A stretch of DNA of 64,000 nucleotides from Anaerovorax odorimutans DSM 5092. Its GTDB lineage: Bacteria; Bacillota; Clostridia; Peptostreptococcales; Anaerovoracaceae. Positions 27,885 to 36,608 of this stretch are shown in pieces. Numbering within the stretch: position 1 is the stretch's first letter; every line of letters starts with the position of its first letter. Below the pieces are notes generated by a model that saw nothing but the letters and a program-made list of their open reading frames with translations, was not told the DNA's origin and made no database searches. The position numbers and the translations under genes were made by a program. The stretch spans positions 149,029 through 213,028 of the forward strand of contig NZ_AUFC01000005.1 in NCBI RefSeq assembly GCF_000426305.1, in the 5' to 3' direction.

Positions 27885-28484
27885 TTATAAATCTTGTTCA
27901 AATTGTATAACAATACCGGATATATTGAATATATAATCCCAAAATTTATCAAGACTTGAGTTGTCATATTTCAATAGTTTTAAAAAGGCTTTTGAAAATA
28001 CTTTAAGAATACAAAATCCAATAATAGTTCCTATAAAATTACATATAATATCATCTATATCTATAAACCTAAAAGTAAAACCTTTCGAAATAGTTATTGC
28101 AATTATAAATTGTAAAGATTCAATTATCAATCCTGAAAAAATAGCTGCAATTATTATCTTTTTCCAATTATTTATTTTTGAAACAAAAGGCAACCCAAAT
28201 CCGAGAGGCATCATCATTAAAATATTATAAAGGGATTCTTTATTTAATATACTATCAAATGGAATTAAATTTATGCTTTCGAATAAATTAGCCTCATACC
28301 AATCTGAAAAGATTGGAAAAGGAAACAATGTTAATTTTGCAACGTTAAGAATATATAAAAACATAATAAAGCAAAATAATATATAAATATTTTCTCTTTT
28401 TAGCTTCAACTTAAAAATTAATGCAATAATAATAAAAATAATAAACCCAATAATAACTGTTAATATGTCAAAATCAACTAACAT
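27885..28484 (-). CDS. VanZ-like membrane protein
   Basis: The 199-residue protein has about five hydrophobic helices and the VanZ family pattern: LTLFPFPIF, NLIPFDSI, NILMMMPLGFGLPF, the Glu-Gln pair in IIESLQF, and FRFIDIDDIICNFIGTIIGF. VanZ-like proteins are linked to low-level teicoplanin resistance in enterococci, but most chromosomal copies have unknown function. GGAGG precedes the ATG. It lies alone, downstream of a MotA-FliG-like gene on the same strand. Confidence 0.87.
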   Translation of the reverse strand: MLVDFDILTVIIGFIIFIIIALIFKLKLKRENIYILFCFIMFLYILNVAKLTLFPFPIFSDWYEANLFESINLIPFDSILNKESLYNILMMMPLGFGLPFVSKINNWKKIIIAAIFSGLIIESLQFIIAITISKGFTFRFIDIDDIICNFIGTIIGFCILKVFSKAFLKLLKYDNSSLDKFWDYIFNISGIVIQFEQDL

Positions 28485-28558
28485 TTTTATCCTCCATATA
28501 AATACTCCTTAATTTAATAAATTAAGATTTTTAATTATCATTAAATTGTAATCCTATT

Positions 28559-29266
28559 TTATGTATTACTTGTTTCCATAATTTCAGCCTGAGCTTTTTT
28601 AATATCACATAAACGTAAATTGTTCATATTCCCCATTACTTCTTCTATTCTTATTCTGTTTTCCTCCGATAAATTTTTCATAATAACTTGAAATGTCTGC
28701 CATTTGGCTGATTTTAAAGCTATCGCTAATGTATCTATTTCTATTTCTCTTAATAAATCCTGAAGAACTTTTTCAGGAAAAACAGATAATTCATCAAAAT
28801 CCGAAAAAGCAGAAACCTTTATCCTCCTTATCTTGTCTTTTTCGATTTCCATACTCTTATTCTGAATTTTTTTAATTTCATTGTAGAAATAATCTTGAAA
28901 ATCATCACCAAACCATGCTGAAAGTTTTAAAATCAAATTAATATTAGATTGATTTTCAAGTATCTTTATTACCCCATCTGCAATTACAATCATTTTCAAA
29001 AAATACTCACCATTGACATTTATTGAAAGAATATATTTTTCTGTATATTCTTTTATATCTTGTGTCTTCCAACCTTGAATGATTCTGTAAAGACAATTTT
29101 TAAGAAATATATCAGTCTCATTATATATAAGTTCTTCTAAGCATAGGAAACCATTTTTACGTGCATGCTCAGCATAATATAAAATTTTCTTAAAAACTTC
29201 TAATGCCTGTTCCTTTTGTTCAATTCCATAAGGTAGCCTATTAGAAATATACTCATAATCAAGCAA
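28559..29266 (-). CDS. Soluble MotA cytoplasmic-domain / FliG C-terminal-domain chimera
   Basis: The 235-residue protein has no membrane helix. Residues about 22-100 resemble the cytoplasmic region of the stator protein MotA: KKILYYAEHARKNGFLCLEE is followed by FLKNCLYRIIQGW. Arg36 and Glu44 are 8 apart, like the rotor-contacting Arg90 and Glu98 of E. coli MotA. Residues about 155-232 resemble the torque domain of FliG: FDELSVFPEKVLQDLLREI, then LAIALKSAKWQTFQVIMKNLS and LRLCDIKKAQAEIM. So two domains that touch each other in the flagellar motor are joined in one soluble chain. No flagellar gene is in the window. The start is TTG at 29266 with AGGAGG 8 bases upstream. The MotA match is from memory and less secure than the FliG match. 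Confidence 0.75.
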   Translation of the reverse strand: MLDYEYISNRLPYGIEQKEQALEVFKKILYYAEHARKNGFLCLEELIYNETDIFLKNCLYRIIQGWKTQDIKEYTEKYILSINVNGEYFLKMIVIADGVIKILENQSNINLILKLSAWFGDDFQDYFYNEIKKIQNKSMEIEKDKIRRIKVSAFSDFDELSVFPEKVLQDLLREIEIDTLAIALKSAKWQTFQVIMKNLSEENRIRIEEVMGNMNNLRLCDIKKAQAEIMETSNT

Positions 29267-29549
29267 AATAAATTCCTCCTTTTTATTACAGCACTCTATC
29301 TTTTCTCTTTATTTTCCTGCACTTTAATATTCTCTTCATTAGACAACATGATCAAAAAAAAACAATATGAAAAAGCAGGCGAAAAATTGCCATAAGCTTA
29401 CTAAAATCCCATGATTCACTCAAAGGTGTTGATTTTCAAAATGATAATTACAATAACTATAGAAATGCTTATCATAATTAATAACCTAAGAACATTAGAA
29501 TTTCATCAATAAAATTCTTGATTGTACTATAATTTATCCTCCAATGTTA

Positions 29550-29951
29550 TCAAAAGTTTTTATTACAAGGCTTAATAAGGGTTCCTTTAGAATCTATATA
29601 TCCATATTTGCCTCCATGCACTTCTAATCCCCTTAAAAGCCAATCATGCCCTTTTGGTATACTTACTACGCAGCCCATAATAACCATAGCCTTCCCCTTT
29701 TGAAAAGGCATAGCAAAATCCCATACAGGTTTAATAACTACATCGCCTGTTCTTAAGTGAGCAAAACCCCATTTTCCTTCCACAGAAAATTGTATCAAAC
29801 CGTTATCACAGTCACTAGGAGGGCCCGGATATTCCTCCCAAAGAGATGTGGTTAATTTATTGGTTTCATCAACAGCATATACTTTTACTCCATCAGTTTT
29901 ACCCTTCATACATAGCATTGCTTCAGAATTACATATCAAACAGTCTTTCAT
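29550..29951 (-). CDS. WG-repeat-containing protein
   Basis: The 133-residue protein has a short Cys-containing start (MKDCLICNSEAMLC) and then two WG beta-repeats: GKWGFAHLRTGDVVIKPVW with FAMPFQKGKAMVI, and GKYGYIDSKGTLIKP. WG repeats are thought to be binding modules; their targets are unknown. An upstream extension to 30041 is rejected because AAAGGAG lies 8 bases before the ATG at 29951. The gene starts right after the stop of the HTH regulator, so the two are translated from one message. Confidence 0.82.
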   Translation of the reverse strand: MKDCLICNSEAMLCMKGKTDGVKVYAVDETNKLTTSLWEEYPGPPSDCDNGLIQFSVEGKWGFAHLRTGDVVIKPVWDFAMPFQKGKAMVIMGCVVSIPKGHDWLLRGLEVHGGKYGYIDSKGTLIKPCNKNF

Positions 29952-29952
29952 A

Positions 29953-30483
29953 TCAAATACTCCTTTTAAATGTTGCAAGTGAATAAGCTTCATAAGGGAA
30001 ATTACAGTAATAATTCCCTGCAATATGTTCTTCAAATTCATCCTTATTTCTTTGGTATATAATCATATATCCTATTTTTCTAAGTATTGCAAAATCTCTT
30101 TGCATAGTACGAGATGATAAATTCGAATATTTATTCTTATACCATATAGCAGGGTCATCATGCATGTCTGCTTCCCTCATAATTGTCGTAAGCCTTATTA
30201 ATTTTTCAAGGTACACTTTATGCGGTTTATATTCAGGATACTTGGGGTTGGGATCGTTACATACAGCATTTTCACCGTTAATTGGAATAAATGCATCTAA
30301 TCTTTTTGAATAACGTATATGGATTATATCACCTTGCTTTAAGAGAGAAATATCTCTTAGTATTGTTTTTTTACTGTAGGGCAATAAATCAATAATTTCT
30401 TTTAGAGAAATTTCTCTGCAATATCTAAAAAGATGAAAAATAGAAAGTATTCTTTCTGTCTTTGATATTTCTTTTTTCCTCAA
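29953..30483 (-). CDS. Tandem helix-turn-helix transcriptional regulator (DeoR/HTH_11-like)
   Basis: The 176-residue protein has two winged-HTH-like units. The first, about residues 8-70, reads ILSIFHLFRYCREISLKEI, PYSKKTILRDISLLKQGD. The second, about 95-160, contains LTTIMREADMHD, LSSRTMQRDFAILRKIGYMI. Both resemble the recognition helices of DeoR/WYL-type regulators, but there is no WYL or sugar-binding effector domain. The start is taken as TTG at 30483 with GGAGAG 7 bases upstream; an ATG at 30546 has no ribosome site. It is the first gene of a pair with the WG-repeat protein, which may be its partner or sensor. Confidence 0.78.
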   Translation of the reverse strand: MRKKEISKTERILSIFHLFRYCREISLKEIIDLLPYSKKTILRDISLLKQGDIIHIRYSKRLDAFIPINGENAVCNDPNPKYPEYKPHKVYLEKLIRLTTIMREADMHDDPAIWYKNKYSNLSSRTMQRDFAILRKIGYMIIYQRNKDEFEEHIAGNYYCNFPYEAYSLATFKRSI

Positions 30484-30601
30484 ATTTTTCCTCTCCTTTA
30501 CTTTACAGACCCAGTATATCATACCTATTTTTTTAATAAAAGACATACTATTTGTCAGCTAATTATACTAACATTTTTGTATCTAATTTTTCAGAGATTA
30601 A

Positions 30602-30651
30602 AAATGGACTAAATGCTGACATTTAAATAGCTGTCAATATTTAATCCATTT
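30602..30651 (-). terminator. Rho-independent terminator of the sigma factor/DUF4179 operon
   Basis: A 20-bp stem with three positions that need G-U pairing (30602-30621 with 30632-30651) and a 10-base loop is followed on the minus strand by a short T run. It is 39 bases after the DUF4179 stop. Confidence 0.75.
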
Positions 30652-30689
30652 CTTTATTAAATAACAATATTTCTCTTTAATAATAATTA

Positions 30690-32219
30690 TTATTTCTCTT
30701 TGACCTTAACAATATTGCCATTAATCTCAATTGCTTTTATATCTTTTATGAGTTTATCGTTTATATACTGCTTTTGCCACGCATTTTCCTTATCTTTTGG
30801 AATAATCCCATATAGCCCCTTATAATATACTCCCTTATAATGAGTCAGACTTGATATTTGTTCAAATTCTTTCTTACTTCCATCTTTCATTACAGCTTTT
30901 ACCAAGATATCTTCTTCCGGAATTGTCCTATTATCTTTATCTTTTTTTTGTTCCATCCATTCTCCTTGTAATGTAATCCCTAAAGTAGAAGCACTTATCC
31001 TTGTTATCTTAAGTTTACCGGCTTCAATATTAATAGTAAAATCTGTATCTGCACTCTTCCATGACTCTTCTTTTTTAAACGTATAAGTAAAATTCCATCT
31101 TCCATCAGATATAATCTTTGGCAGCTCATATTTTACTGTAGGAACTAAGTACGGTAAATCTTCTTCTGTAATATCTTCAAAATATGCCACTGCGAAGGTT
31201 CGCTCTGATGACGGAGTATTACTCTCACTGTAATGATTTGATCTGTAAATTTTACCGGTACGACTATCTTTTAATTCTGAAACATATACCGTATTACGAA
31301 CAAATGCACTTATTGCTGAGTCTATTGAATTATTTCCACCCTCACTTGATTCGATATACGTAGCAATACCAAGTTCACCATTAATAAATCCAATTCCTGC
31401 AAATTTTAGATTCGGATATTTTTCTGACAGAGGCATTTTTACATTCCCAGCCAATGAACTTTGAGATTGAGCTTGCTTTTCAAATGAGCCATCAAATGAA
31501 TCCTCTGTTAATGTATCTGAATCACCTGTTTCTATTCTAATAGGATGTACCGCAAACCGCTTCGCTAAGTCTATATCTAAAATTTTTTTCTGTATTTGAT
31601 TATAAAAAACACATCCTGCATCTATATTTAATGTTTTTCCTAATATTGACTGAAATGATGATATATTATAACAATATGCAAGTTTATGATTATTATCCAG
31701 CATTTTAATCATAACATCATTCATTGCCTGCTGCCCCTTAAATGATGAATTAAGATTAAATTCCAAACCAGCCACATCAGTACTTTCAGGAAAAGGTTCC
31801 CCGTTCTCTCTTTCAAAATATACAATTACATTTGCATCTTCTTCCCCTGCGATAACCTCAGCAAGTGTCATTTTCACACCATCAGAAACCTGACTATCCA
31901 ATACTCTGTCAAGTCTATCTTCTGGTACCGCTGAATTTTTACCAAAAAAGTCTTCCAAGTACCACTGATGAATTGCAAAAACCGTTCCACTTAAACATAA
32001 TACTAAAATTGCTGCAACTGCAACTTGTATTCTTTTCCTCTTAAATTTATACCATGATTTCCGTTTTGGTGCTTCAGAAATTTTCTTTTGTGTAATAGAA
32101 AAAATCCTTTCCATATTTGCACCCCTTGATAAGTCATAAATTTCTTTTTCCGCTAATTCCACCTCTTCAATCATTTCAAGATTTATATTTTCCATAAGAT
32201 CCACTATTTTACGTTCCAT
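30690..32219 (-). CDS. DUF4179-type membrane protein, probable anti-sigma factor
   Basis: The 509-residue protein has a cytoplasmic part of about 65 residues (start MERKIVDLMENINLEM), one transmembrane helix near 67-87 (VAVAAILVLCLSGTVFAI) and a large extracytoplasmic beta-rich region starting HQWYLEDFFGKN. This layout and its overlap with an ECF sigma gene are typical of DUF4179 anti-sigma proteins, in which the N-terminal part holds the sigma factor and the outer part senses stress. The overlap with the sigma gene is 16 bases, and AGGGGG is well placed. The signal is unknown. Confidence 0.82.
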   Translation of the reverse strand: MERKIVDLMENINLEMIEEVELAEKEIYDLSRGANMERIFSITQKKISEAPKRKSWYKFKRKRIQVAVAAILVLCLSGTVFAIHQWYLEDFFGKNSAVPEDRLDRVLDSQVSDGVKMTLAEVIAGEEDANVIVYFERENGEPFPESTDVAGLEFNLNSSFKGQQAMNDVMIKMLDNNHKLAYCYNISSFQSILGKTLNIDAGCVFYNQIQKKILDIDLAKRFAVHPIRIETGDSDTLTEDSFDGSFEKQAQSQSSLAGNVKMPLSEKYPNLKFAGIGFINGELGIATYIESSEGGNNSIDSAISAFVRNTVYVSELKDSRTGKIYRSNHYSESNTPSSERTFAVAYFEDITEEDLPYLVPTVKYELPKIISDGRWNFTYTFKKEESWKSADTDFTINIEAGKLKITRISASTLGITLQGEWMEQKKDKDNRTIPEEDILVKAVMKDGSKKEFEQISSLTHYKGVYYKGLYGIIPKDKENAWQKQYINDKLIKDIKAIEINGNIVKVKEK

Positions 32220-32764
32220 TCTCTTATCCCCCTTGTTTCTATATCAGTCTGAAGCCGTTGTCTGACTCTAGCAAGCTTAGAGCTCACAGTCTTTTCATTC
32301 ATTTGCTTTTCTCTTGCAATATCCCTTACCTTCTCCAAATAAAAATAACGTCTTAGGAAAATTTCCTTTTCCACTGCATCCAGATTATTAATTATTTCCC
32401 ATAATGCCGACGCTGCCTCCTTTTCCATAAAACGGTCTTCTGCTGACGGATAAAAAATAATTTCCTCATCCAAATGGTCACTTAATTTTCTATTCTTATC
32501 TCTTATAGCATTAAGTGTGCGGTTCCTGGAAATAACACCAATCAAATTTTTTAATTTTCCATGTGATAAACATAGTTCCGGTCCTTTCTTCCATACATTT
32601 GTAAAAACATCTGAAGTAATTTCTTCAATATCCTGTTCATTTAAGATTCCGTACGATACCTTTGAGATTACAGCAACCACATATTTACCATATTTTTCAA
32701 AGAGCTCCTTAAGTGCATCTTGATCTTTACGGCAAATCCCATCTAAAATTATTTTGTCTTCCAT
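32204..32764 (-). CDS. ECF-type RNA polymerase sigma factor
   Basis: The 186-residue protein has sigma region 2 (LKELFEKYGKYVVAVISKV, DIEEITSDVFTNVWKK) and region 4 with a helix-turn-helix (LDAVEKEIFLRRYFYLEKVRDIA, NEKTVSSKLARVRQRLQ). It lacks regions 1 and 3, as expected of the ECF group. It is co-transcribed with, and overlaps, the DUF4179 gene downstream, the usual arrangement for a sigma/anti-sigma pair. The upstream region should hold its own recognised promoter, but I could not define it. Confidence 0.92.
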   Translation of the reverse strand: MEDKIILDGICRKDQDALKELFEKYGKYVVAVISKVSYGILNEQDIEEITSDVFTNVWKKGPELCLSHGKLKNLIGVISRNRTLNAIRDKNRKLSDHLDEEIIFYPSAEDRFMEKEAASALWEIINNLDAVEKEIFLRRYFYLEKVRDIAREKQMNEKTVSSKLARVRQRLQTDIETRGIREWNVK

Positions 32765-33150
32765 TACAACACCTTTCTCATCCTAAAAAATCCCCTTCTA
32801 TATATAAATAACACCGTACATTATTATAATCCTGCAATATTTTAAAAAAATGTTTATTCTATCAATAGTAAAAACTATGGAAATAATATCCTTTACTTTA
32901 AATAATTTTTTAATAATAAATTAAAAATAAAATATTAATAGTGATTTTAAAAAAATTTTTATTTAATAGAAATTATAAATTTGATATTATTTTTTTTGAA
33001 TATTTTTATTTTATAATGTCAACACTTTTGTTATAGGATAATTTTACTAGTTTAGCAGATTATTTAATAGATTAGAATTATTAAATATGCTAATATAAAT
33101 TATATATTAACGTATTTATAATTGATTAATTTAAATGATAGGAGCATATA
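32765..33150. other. Divergent intergenic region, sigma factor / deoC
   Basis: This very AT-rich stretch must hold the promoters of the minus-strand sigma operon and of deoC. I see no open frame with a ribosome site, no clear operator and no structured RNA. AGGAG just before the deoC start is the only confident signal. Confidence 0.6.
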
Positions 33151-33813
33151 ATGAAAAATCTAAATCAATATTTTGATCACACAATGCTGAAAGCTGAAGC
33201 AACAGAAAATGATATAAAAAAAATTTGTAATGAGGCTAAAGAGTATGAATTTTATGCAGTCTGTGTAAATTCATCTTATGTCGAAACAGCAAAGAAGGAA
33301 TTAAAGGGGACTAAAATAAAAGTTGCATGCGTTGTGGGATTTCCTCTTGGTGCTTGTACTACTGAAGTTAAGGGCTTTGAAACTAATTGGGCTTGTAAAA
33401 ATGGTGCAAATGAAATTGATATGGTAATAAATCTAGGTGCATTTAAAGATAAACGTTACGATTACGTTTTAAAAGATATAAAAGAAGTAGTTGAAGTTGC
33501 AGAAGAATATAATGCTATCGTTAAAGTAATTTTAGAAACTTGTTTATTATCAGATGATGAAATTATCAAAGCATGTGAAATTTCAAAAGAAGCAGGTGCT
33601 GCGTTTGTAAAAACTTCTACAGGCTTTAATTCTTCAGGAGCAACTGCTGACCATATAAAATTAATGAAAGATACAGTAGGAAATGAAATGCAAGTAAAAG
33701 CTTCCGGTGGAATTCGTACTCTTGAAAAAGCATTGGAAATGATAAATGCAGGTGCTGACAGAATTGGCAGCAGCTCCTCAGTATTTATTATAAATGAAAA
33801 CAAAAACTTGTAA
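33151..33813 (+). CDS. deoC: Deoxyribose-phosphate aldolase DeoC
   Basis: DeoC splits 2-deoxyribose 5-phosphate into glyceraldehyde 3-phosphate and acetaldehyde in deoxynucleoside breakdown. The 220-residue TIM-barrel has the Schiff-base lysine Lys154 in AAFVKTSTGF, the relay lysine Lys183 in VKASGGIRT, and Asp89 in ANEIDMVINLG. AGGAG is 8 bases before the ATG. No other deo genes are nearby; the gene has its own terminator. Confidence 0.97.
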   Translation: MKNLNQYFDHTMLKAEATENDIKKICNEAKEYEFYAVCVNSSYVETAKKELKGTKIKVACVVGFPLGACTTEVKGFETNWACKNGANEIDMVINLGAFKDKRYDYVLKDIKEVVEVAEEYNAIVKVILETCLLSDDEIIKACEISKEAGAAFVKTSTGFNSSGATADHIKLMKDTVGNEMQVKASGGIRTLEKALEMINAGADRIGSSSSVFIINENKNL

Positions 33814-33905
33814 TTTTAATTATATATTAGCAATATAGCTTTTTATAAAACCGAAAAATATCATATAACAATTATATAACAATATTTCCTCCTTTTTATA
33901 ATATT

Positions 33906-33967
33906 AGTACCATGATAAACCTTTATAATGATTCTATCATTTAAAAGGATATCATGGTACTTTTTTT
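33906..33967 (+). terminator. Rho-independent terminator of deoC
   Basis: Outer stem AGTACCATGAT with ATCATGGTACT continues through a partly paired inner stem (CCTTT with AAAGG) and is followed by seven T on the plus strand. On the minus strand no T run follows, so it serves deoC, not ilvN. Confidence 0.82.
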
Positions 33968-34004
33968 ATACTTTATTAATTTAAAAGTTTTCAATTGACT
34001 TTAA

Positions 34005-34490
34005 TTAAACTATATCTGCTCCTTTTGGAAGTGCCACCGTACCTGTTCGAGCAACTTCTTGAATATTATATCGTGAGAGTAATTCAATTAAAAGATCAAT
34101 TTTATCAGGTCTGTCGCACATTTCAACTGTCAAAGTAGAATGCGAAATATCTACAATTTTAGCATCCATAACTTTAGCAATATCAATTATTTGACTTCTC
34201 TGCTCTTCAGTTACTTGAACTTTGACCAAAATGAGTTCCCTTCTAGTTATCTCACCTTGATTTAATTTTCTTACCTTTATAACATCTATTTGTTTATTAA
34301 GATGTTTTGTAACTTGTTCTGCAACATAATCATCCCCTTGAACGACTAACGTAATTCTGGAGATATCTTTATCTTCAGTGGTTCCTACCGCTAAACTGTC
34401 TATATTAAAACCACGTCTAGCAAATAATCCTGCCATTCTTGACAAAACACCAGCTTTATTTTCCACTAATACTGAAATGGTATGTTTCAT
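34005..34490 (-). CDS. ilvN: Acetolactate synthase small (regulatory) subunit, second copy
   Basis: A 161-residue regulatory subunit with an N-terminal ACT domain (HTISVLVENKAGVLSRMAGLFARRGFNIDSL in consecutive pieces) and the C-terminal ALS_ss domain (RELILVKVQVTEEQR to EVARTGTVALPKG). It binds the catalytic subunit and gives valine feedback inhibition in the family. The start is taken at 34490, where GAGG is 8 bases upstream; two codons earlier an ATG overlaps the stop of the first copy. It is clearly different in sequence from the copy just upstream. Confidence 0.9.
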   Translation of the reverse strand: MKHTISVLVENKAGVLSRMAGLFARRGFNIDSLAVGTTEDKDISRITLVVQGDDYVAEQVTKHLNKQIDVIKVRKLNQGEITRRELILVKVQVTEEQRSQIIDIAKVMDAKIVDISHSTLTVEMCDRPDKIDLLIELLSRYNIQEVARTGTVALPKGADIV

Positions 34491-34495
34491 ATGCA

Positions 34496-34966
34496 TTACC
34501 TCTTCATCGCTACCACGCCTGTTTTTACAAGCTCTATTATTCCATAAGGCTTAAAGATTTCAATCATCTGACTGATCTTACCTTCAGTTTCTAACGCTTC
34601 TAAAATTAAACTTTCCGTATTCATTTCAATCACTCTTGCATTGCATGCATTTGCAACTGTTATAATTCCTACTCTATTATCGATATCTGCCTTCACTTTC
34701 ATAAACAGCAATACTTTGCTAACCATATTTTCAGCCTGAATATCATCAATAGAAATAACATCTTCTAACTTTTCCAGCTGATTTATAACTTGCGCGATTA
34801 CAATATCATCACCTCTGACTACAACAGTAAGCCTTGAAAAACGTTCATCATGTGTAGAACTTCCAATAAATGAATCAATATTATAACCTCTACGCCTAAA
34901 CAACCCCGAAACTCTGCTGATCACACCTGGCTCATTTTTAACAAGTGCGGATAATACATGTCTCAT
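34496..34966 (-). CDS. ilvN: Acetolactate synthase small (regulatory) subunit, first copy
   Basis: A 156-residue protein with the same two-domain layout as the next gene: an ACT domain (VLSALVKNEPGVISRVSGLF, RRRGYNIDSFIG) and an ALS_ss domain (KVLLFMKVKADIDNR to LVKTGVVAMKR). Both copies are full length and they overlap head to tail, so the single catalytic gene ilvB is served by two regulatory subunits in one operon. Which is active, or whether they form mixed complexes, is not visible. It follows ilvB by 18 bases. Confidence 0.9.
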   Translation of the reverse strand: MRHVLSALVKNEPGVISRVSGLFRRRGYNIDSFIGSSTHDERFSRLTVVVRGDDIVIAQVINQLEKLEDVISIDDIQAENMVSKVLLFMKVKADIDNRVGIITVANACNARVIEMNTESLILEALETEGKISQMIEIFKPYGIIELVKTGVVAMKR

Positions 34967-34984
34967 AGATATGCCTCCTTATAT

Positions 34985-36604
34985 CTAAATTGATGGTTCA
35001 TCTTCATCTACAATACATTCCAATAAAAATGTACCTTTATGATTAATCATCTCAGAAATAGCTGCTTCAGCATCATCCATAGAAGTCACTCTTCTGCCCG
35101 GAATACCATATGCACTTGCAATAGCAACTGCATCAGGGCTGCCTGACAAATCTACTGCTGTATAATTACACTTATAACTCTTTTTTTGTATTTCTCGAAC
35201 TAACCCAAGCTGTTCATTTCTCATTACTACAATTTTTATATCAACATCATGCTGGCAAATCGTTCCAAGTTCCATCATCTGCATTTGAAAAGCACCATCT
35301 CCACAAACAGCAACTACACTCTTTGTTGAATCAGCAATTTTTGCTCCTATTGCACAAGGAATAGAATAACCCATAGTACCCATTCCTCCGGATGTTAAAA
35401 ATCTTCCTGTCCTTATATCACAATTAGCAGCTGACCAAATTTGATTTTGTCCTACATCGGCACAATAAATATGATCATCAGGAAGAGCCTTTGAAAGCAT
35501 ATTTACGAAAGCTTTGGGATTAATTCCAAACTTTCTAGGATCATAATCCAATTTGACTTTATTCTTACACTCTTGTAGCATTGAAACCCATTCTTCGTTT
35601 GTTCTCTTTGGTGTGCATGATAAAATCTGTTCTATTACCATCTTTGCATCTCCTACAACGGGAACAAAAGTATCCATGTTTTTGCCAATCTCCGCGGGGT
35701 CAATATCAACATGTATTATTTTAGTTGTCTTTCCTACTTGTTTTGGAAGAAGCACTGCCCTGTCTGAAACACGAGCCCCGATTAATACAACTACATCTGC
35801 CTCTGAAATAGCTTGATTTGCACATGATTTGCCATGCATTCCAAGCATGCCCATATATAAAGGATGAGACGTAGGTATTGCCCCAAGTCCCATCATTGTA
35901 CATACAACAGGAAGATTTAAAGTTTCAATAAATATTTTGGCCTGCTCCTGAGCTTCCGCGGCAAAAATTCCACCGCCTAAACAAACCAATGGTTTTTCTG
36001 CATTATTTAAAGCCCTCATAACACGTTTAATCTGACCAGCATGCCCCTTTATTGTAGGCTTATATCCTTTTATATCAATTTTATTCGGATAAGAATAATC
36101 TATTTTTTGATTTTGAATATTGACAGGAATGTCAATCAATACCGGTCCCGGTCTGCCTGTGGATGCAATATGAAATGCTTCTTTTATTATTCTAGGTAAA
36201 TCTGCTGCATTTTTTACTAAATAACTGTATTTTGTAAAAGGCTCTGAAGCACCTGTCATATCTGCTTCTTGAAATACATCTCTGCCTAATAAATCACTTG
36301 AAACTTGCCCCGTAATAGCTATCATTGGAATACTATCCATATATGCTGTACCAAGAGCAGTTATCAAATTCATAGCACCCGGTCCCGATGTTGTCATACA
36401 AACTCCGGGTCTTCCCTTAATCCTAGCATAGCCACTTGCTTCATGCCCTGCATGCTGTTCATGTCTAACCAAAACATGCTTTATCTTTTTAGAATTGTTA
36501 AGCTTGTCATAAAAAGGAGCAATAGTCGCTCCAGGGTAGCCGAATATAACCTCTACCCCTTCATTCTCTAAGCTTTTTACAATTGCTTCTGCTCCTGTAA
36601 TCAT
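34985..36604 (-). CDS. ilvB: Acetolactate synthase large (catalytic) subunit
   Basis: The thiamine diphosphate enzyme that makes acetolactate or acetohydroxybutyrate, the first common step to valine, leucine and isoleucine. The 539-residue protein has GYPGATIAPFYD, the catalytic glutamate in VRHEQHAGHEASGYAR, the FAD/regulatory middle domain and the ThDP motif GDGAFQMQMMELGTI with VVMRNEQLGLV. It is slightly shorter than many homologues (about 550-570) without a missing motif. Two small subunits follow, so the anabolic role is favoured over the catabolic ALS. Confidence 0.95.
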   Translation of the reverse strand: MITGAEAIVKSLENEGVEVIFGYPGATIAPFYDKLNNSKKIKHVLVRHEQHAGHEASGYARIKGRPGVCMTTSGPGAMNLITALGTAYMDSIPMIAITGQVSSDLLGRDVFQEADMTGASEPFTKYSYLVKNAADLPRIIKEAFHIASTGRPGPVLIDIPVNIQNQKIDYSYPNKIDIKGYKPTIKGHAGQIKRVMRALNNAEKPLVCLGGGIFAAEAQEQAKIFIETLNLPVVCTMMGLGAIPTSHPLYMGMLGMHGKSCANQAISEADVVVLIGARVSDRAVLLPKQVGKTTKIIHVDIDPAEIGKNMDTFVPVVGDAKMVIEQILSCTPKRTNEEWVSMLQECKNKVKLDYDPRKFGINPKAFVNMLSKALPDDHIYCADVGQNQIWSAANCDIRTGRFLTSGGMGTMGYSIPCAIGAKIADSTKSVVAVCGDGAFQMQMMELGTICQHDVDIKIVVMRNEQLGLVREIQKKSYKCNYTAVDLSGSPDAVAIASAYGIPGRRVTSMDDAEAAISEMINHKGTFLLECIVDEDEPSI

Positions 36605-36608
36605 TTTT

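Noticed and set aside
29380..29490. Plus-strand fragments that look like coding sequence with a frameshift (KKQYEKAGEKLP, then SLKGVDFQNDNY in another frame)
   Set aside because: No ribosome site, too short to assign to a family, and similar fragments appear by chance in AT-rich DNA.
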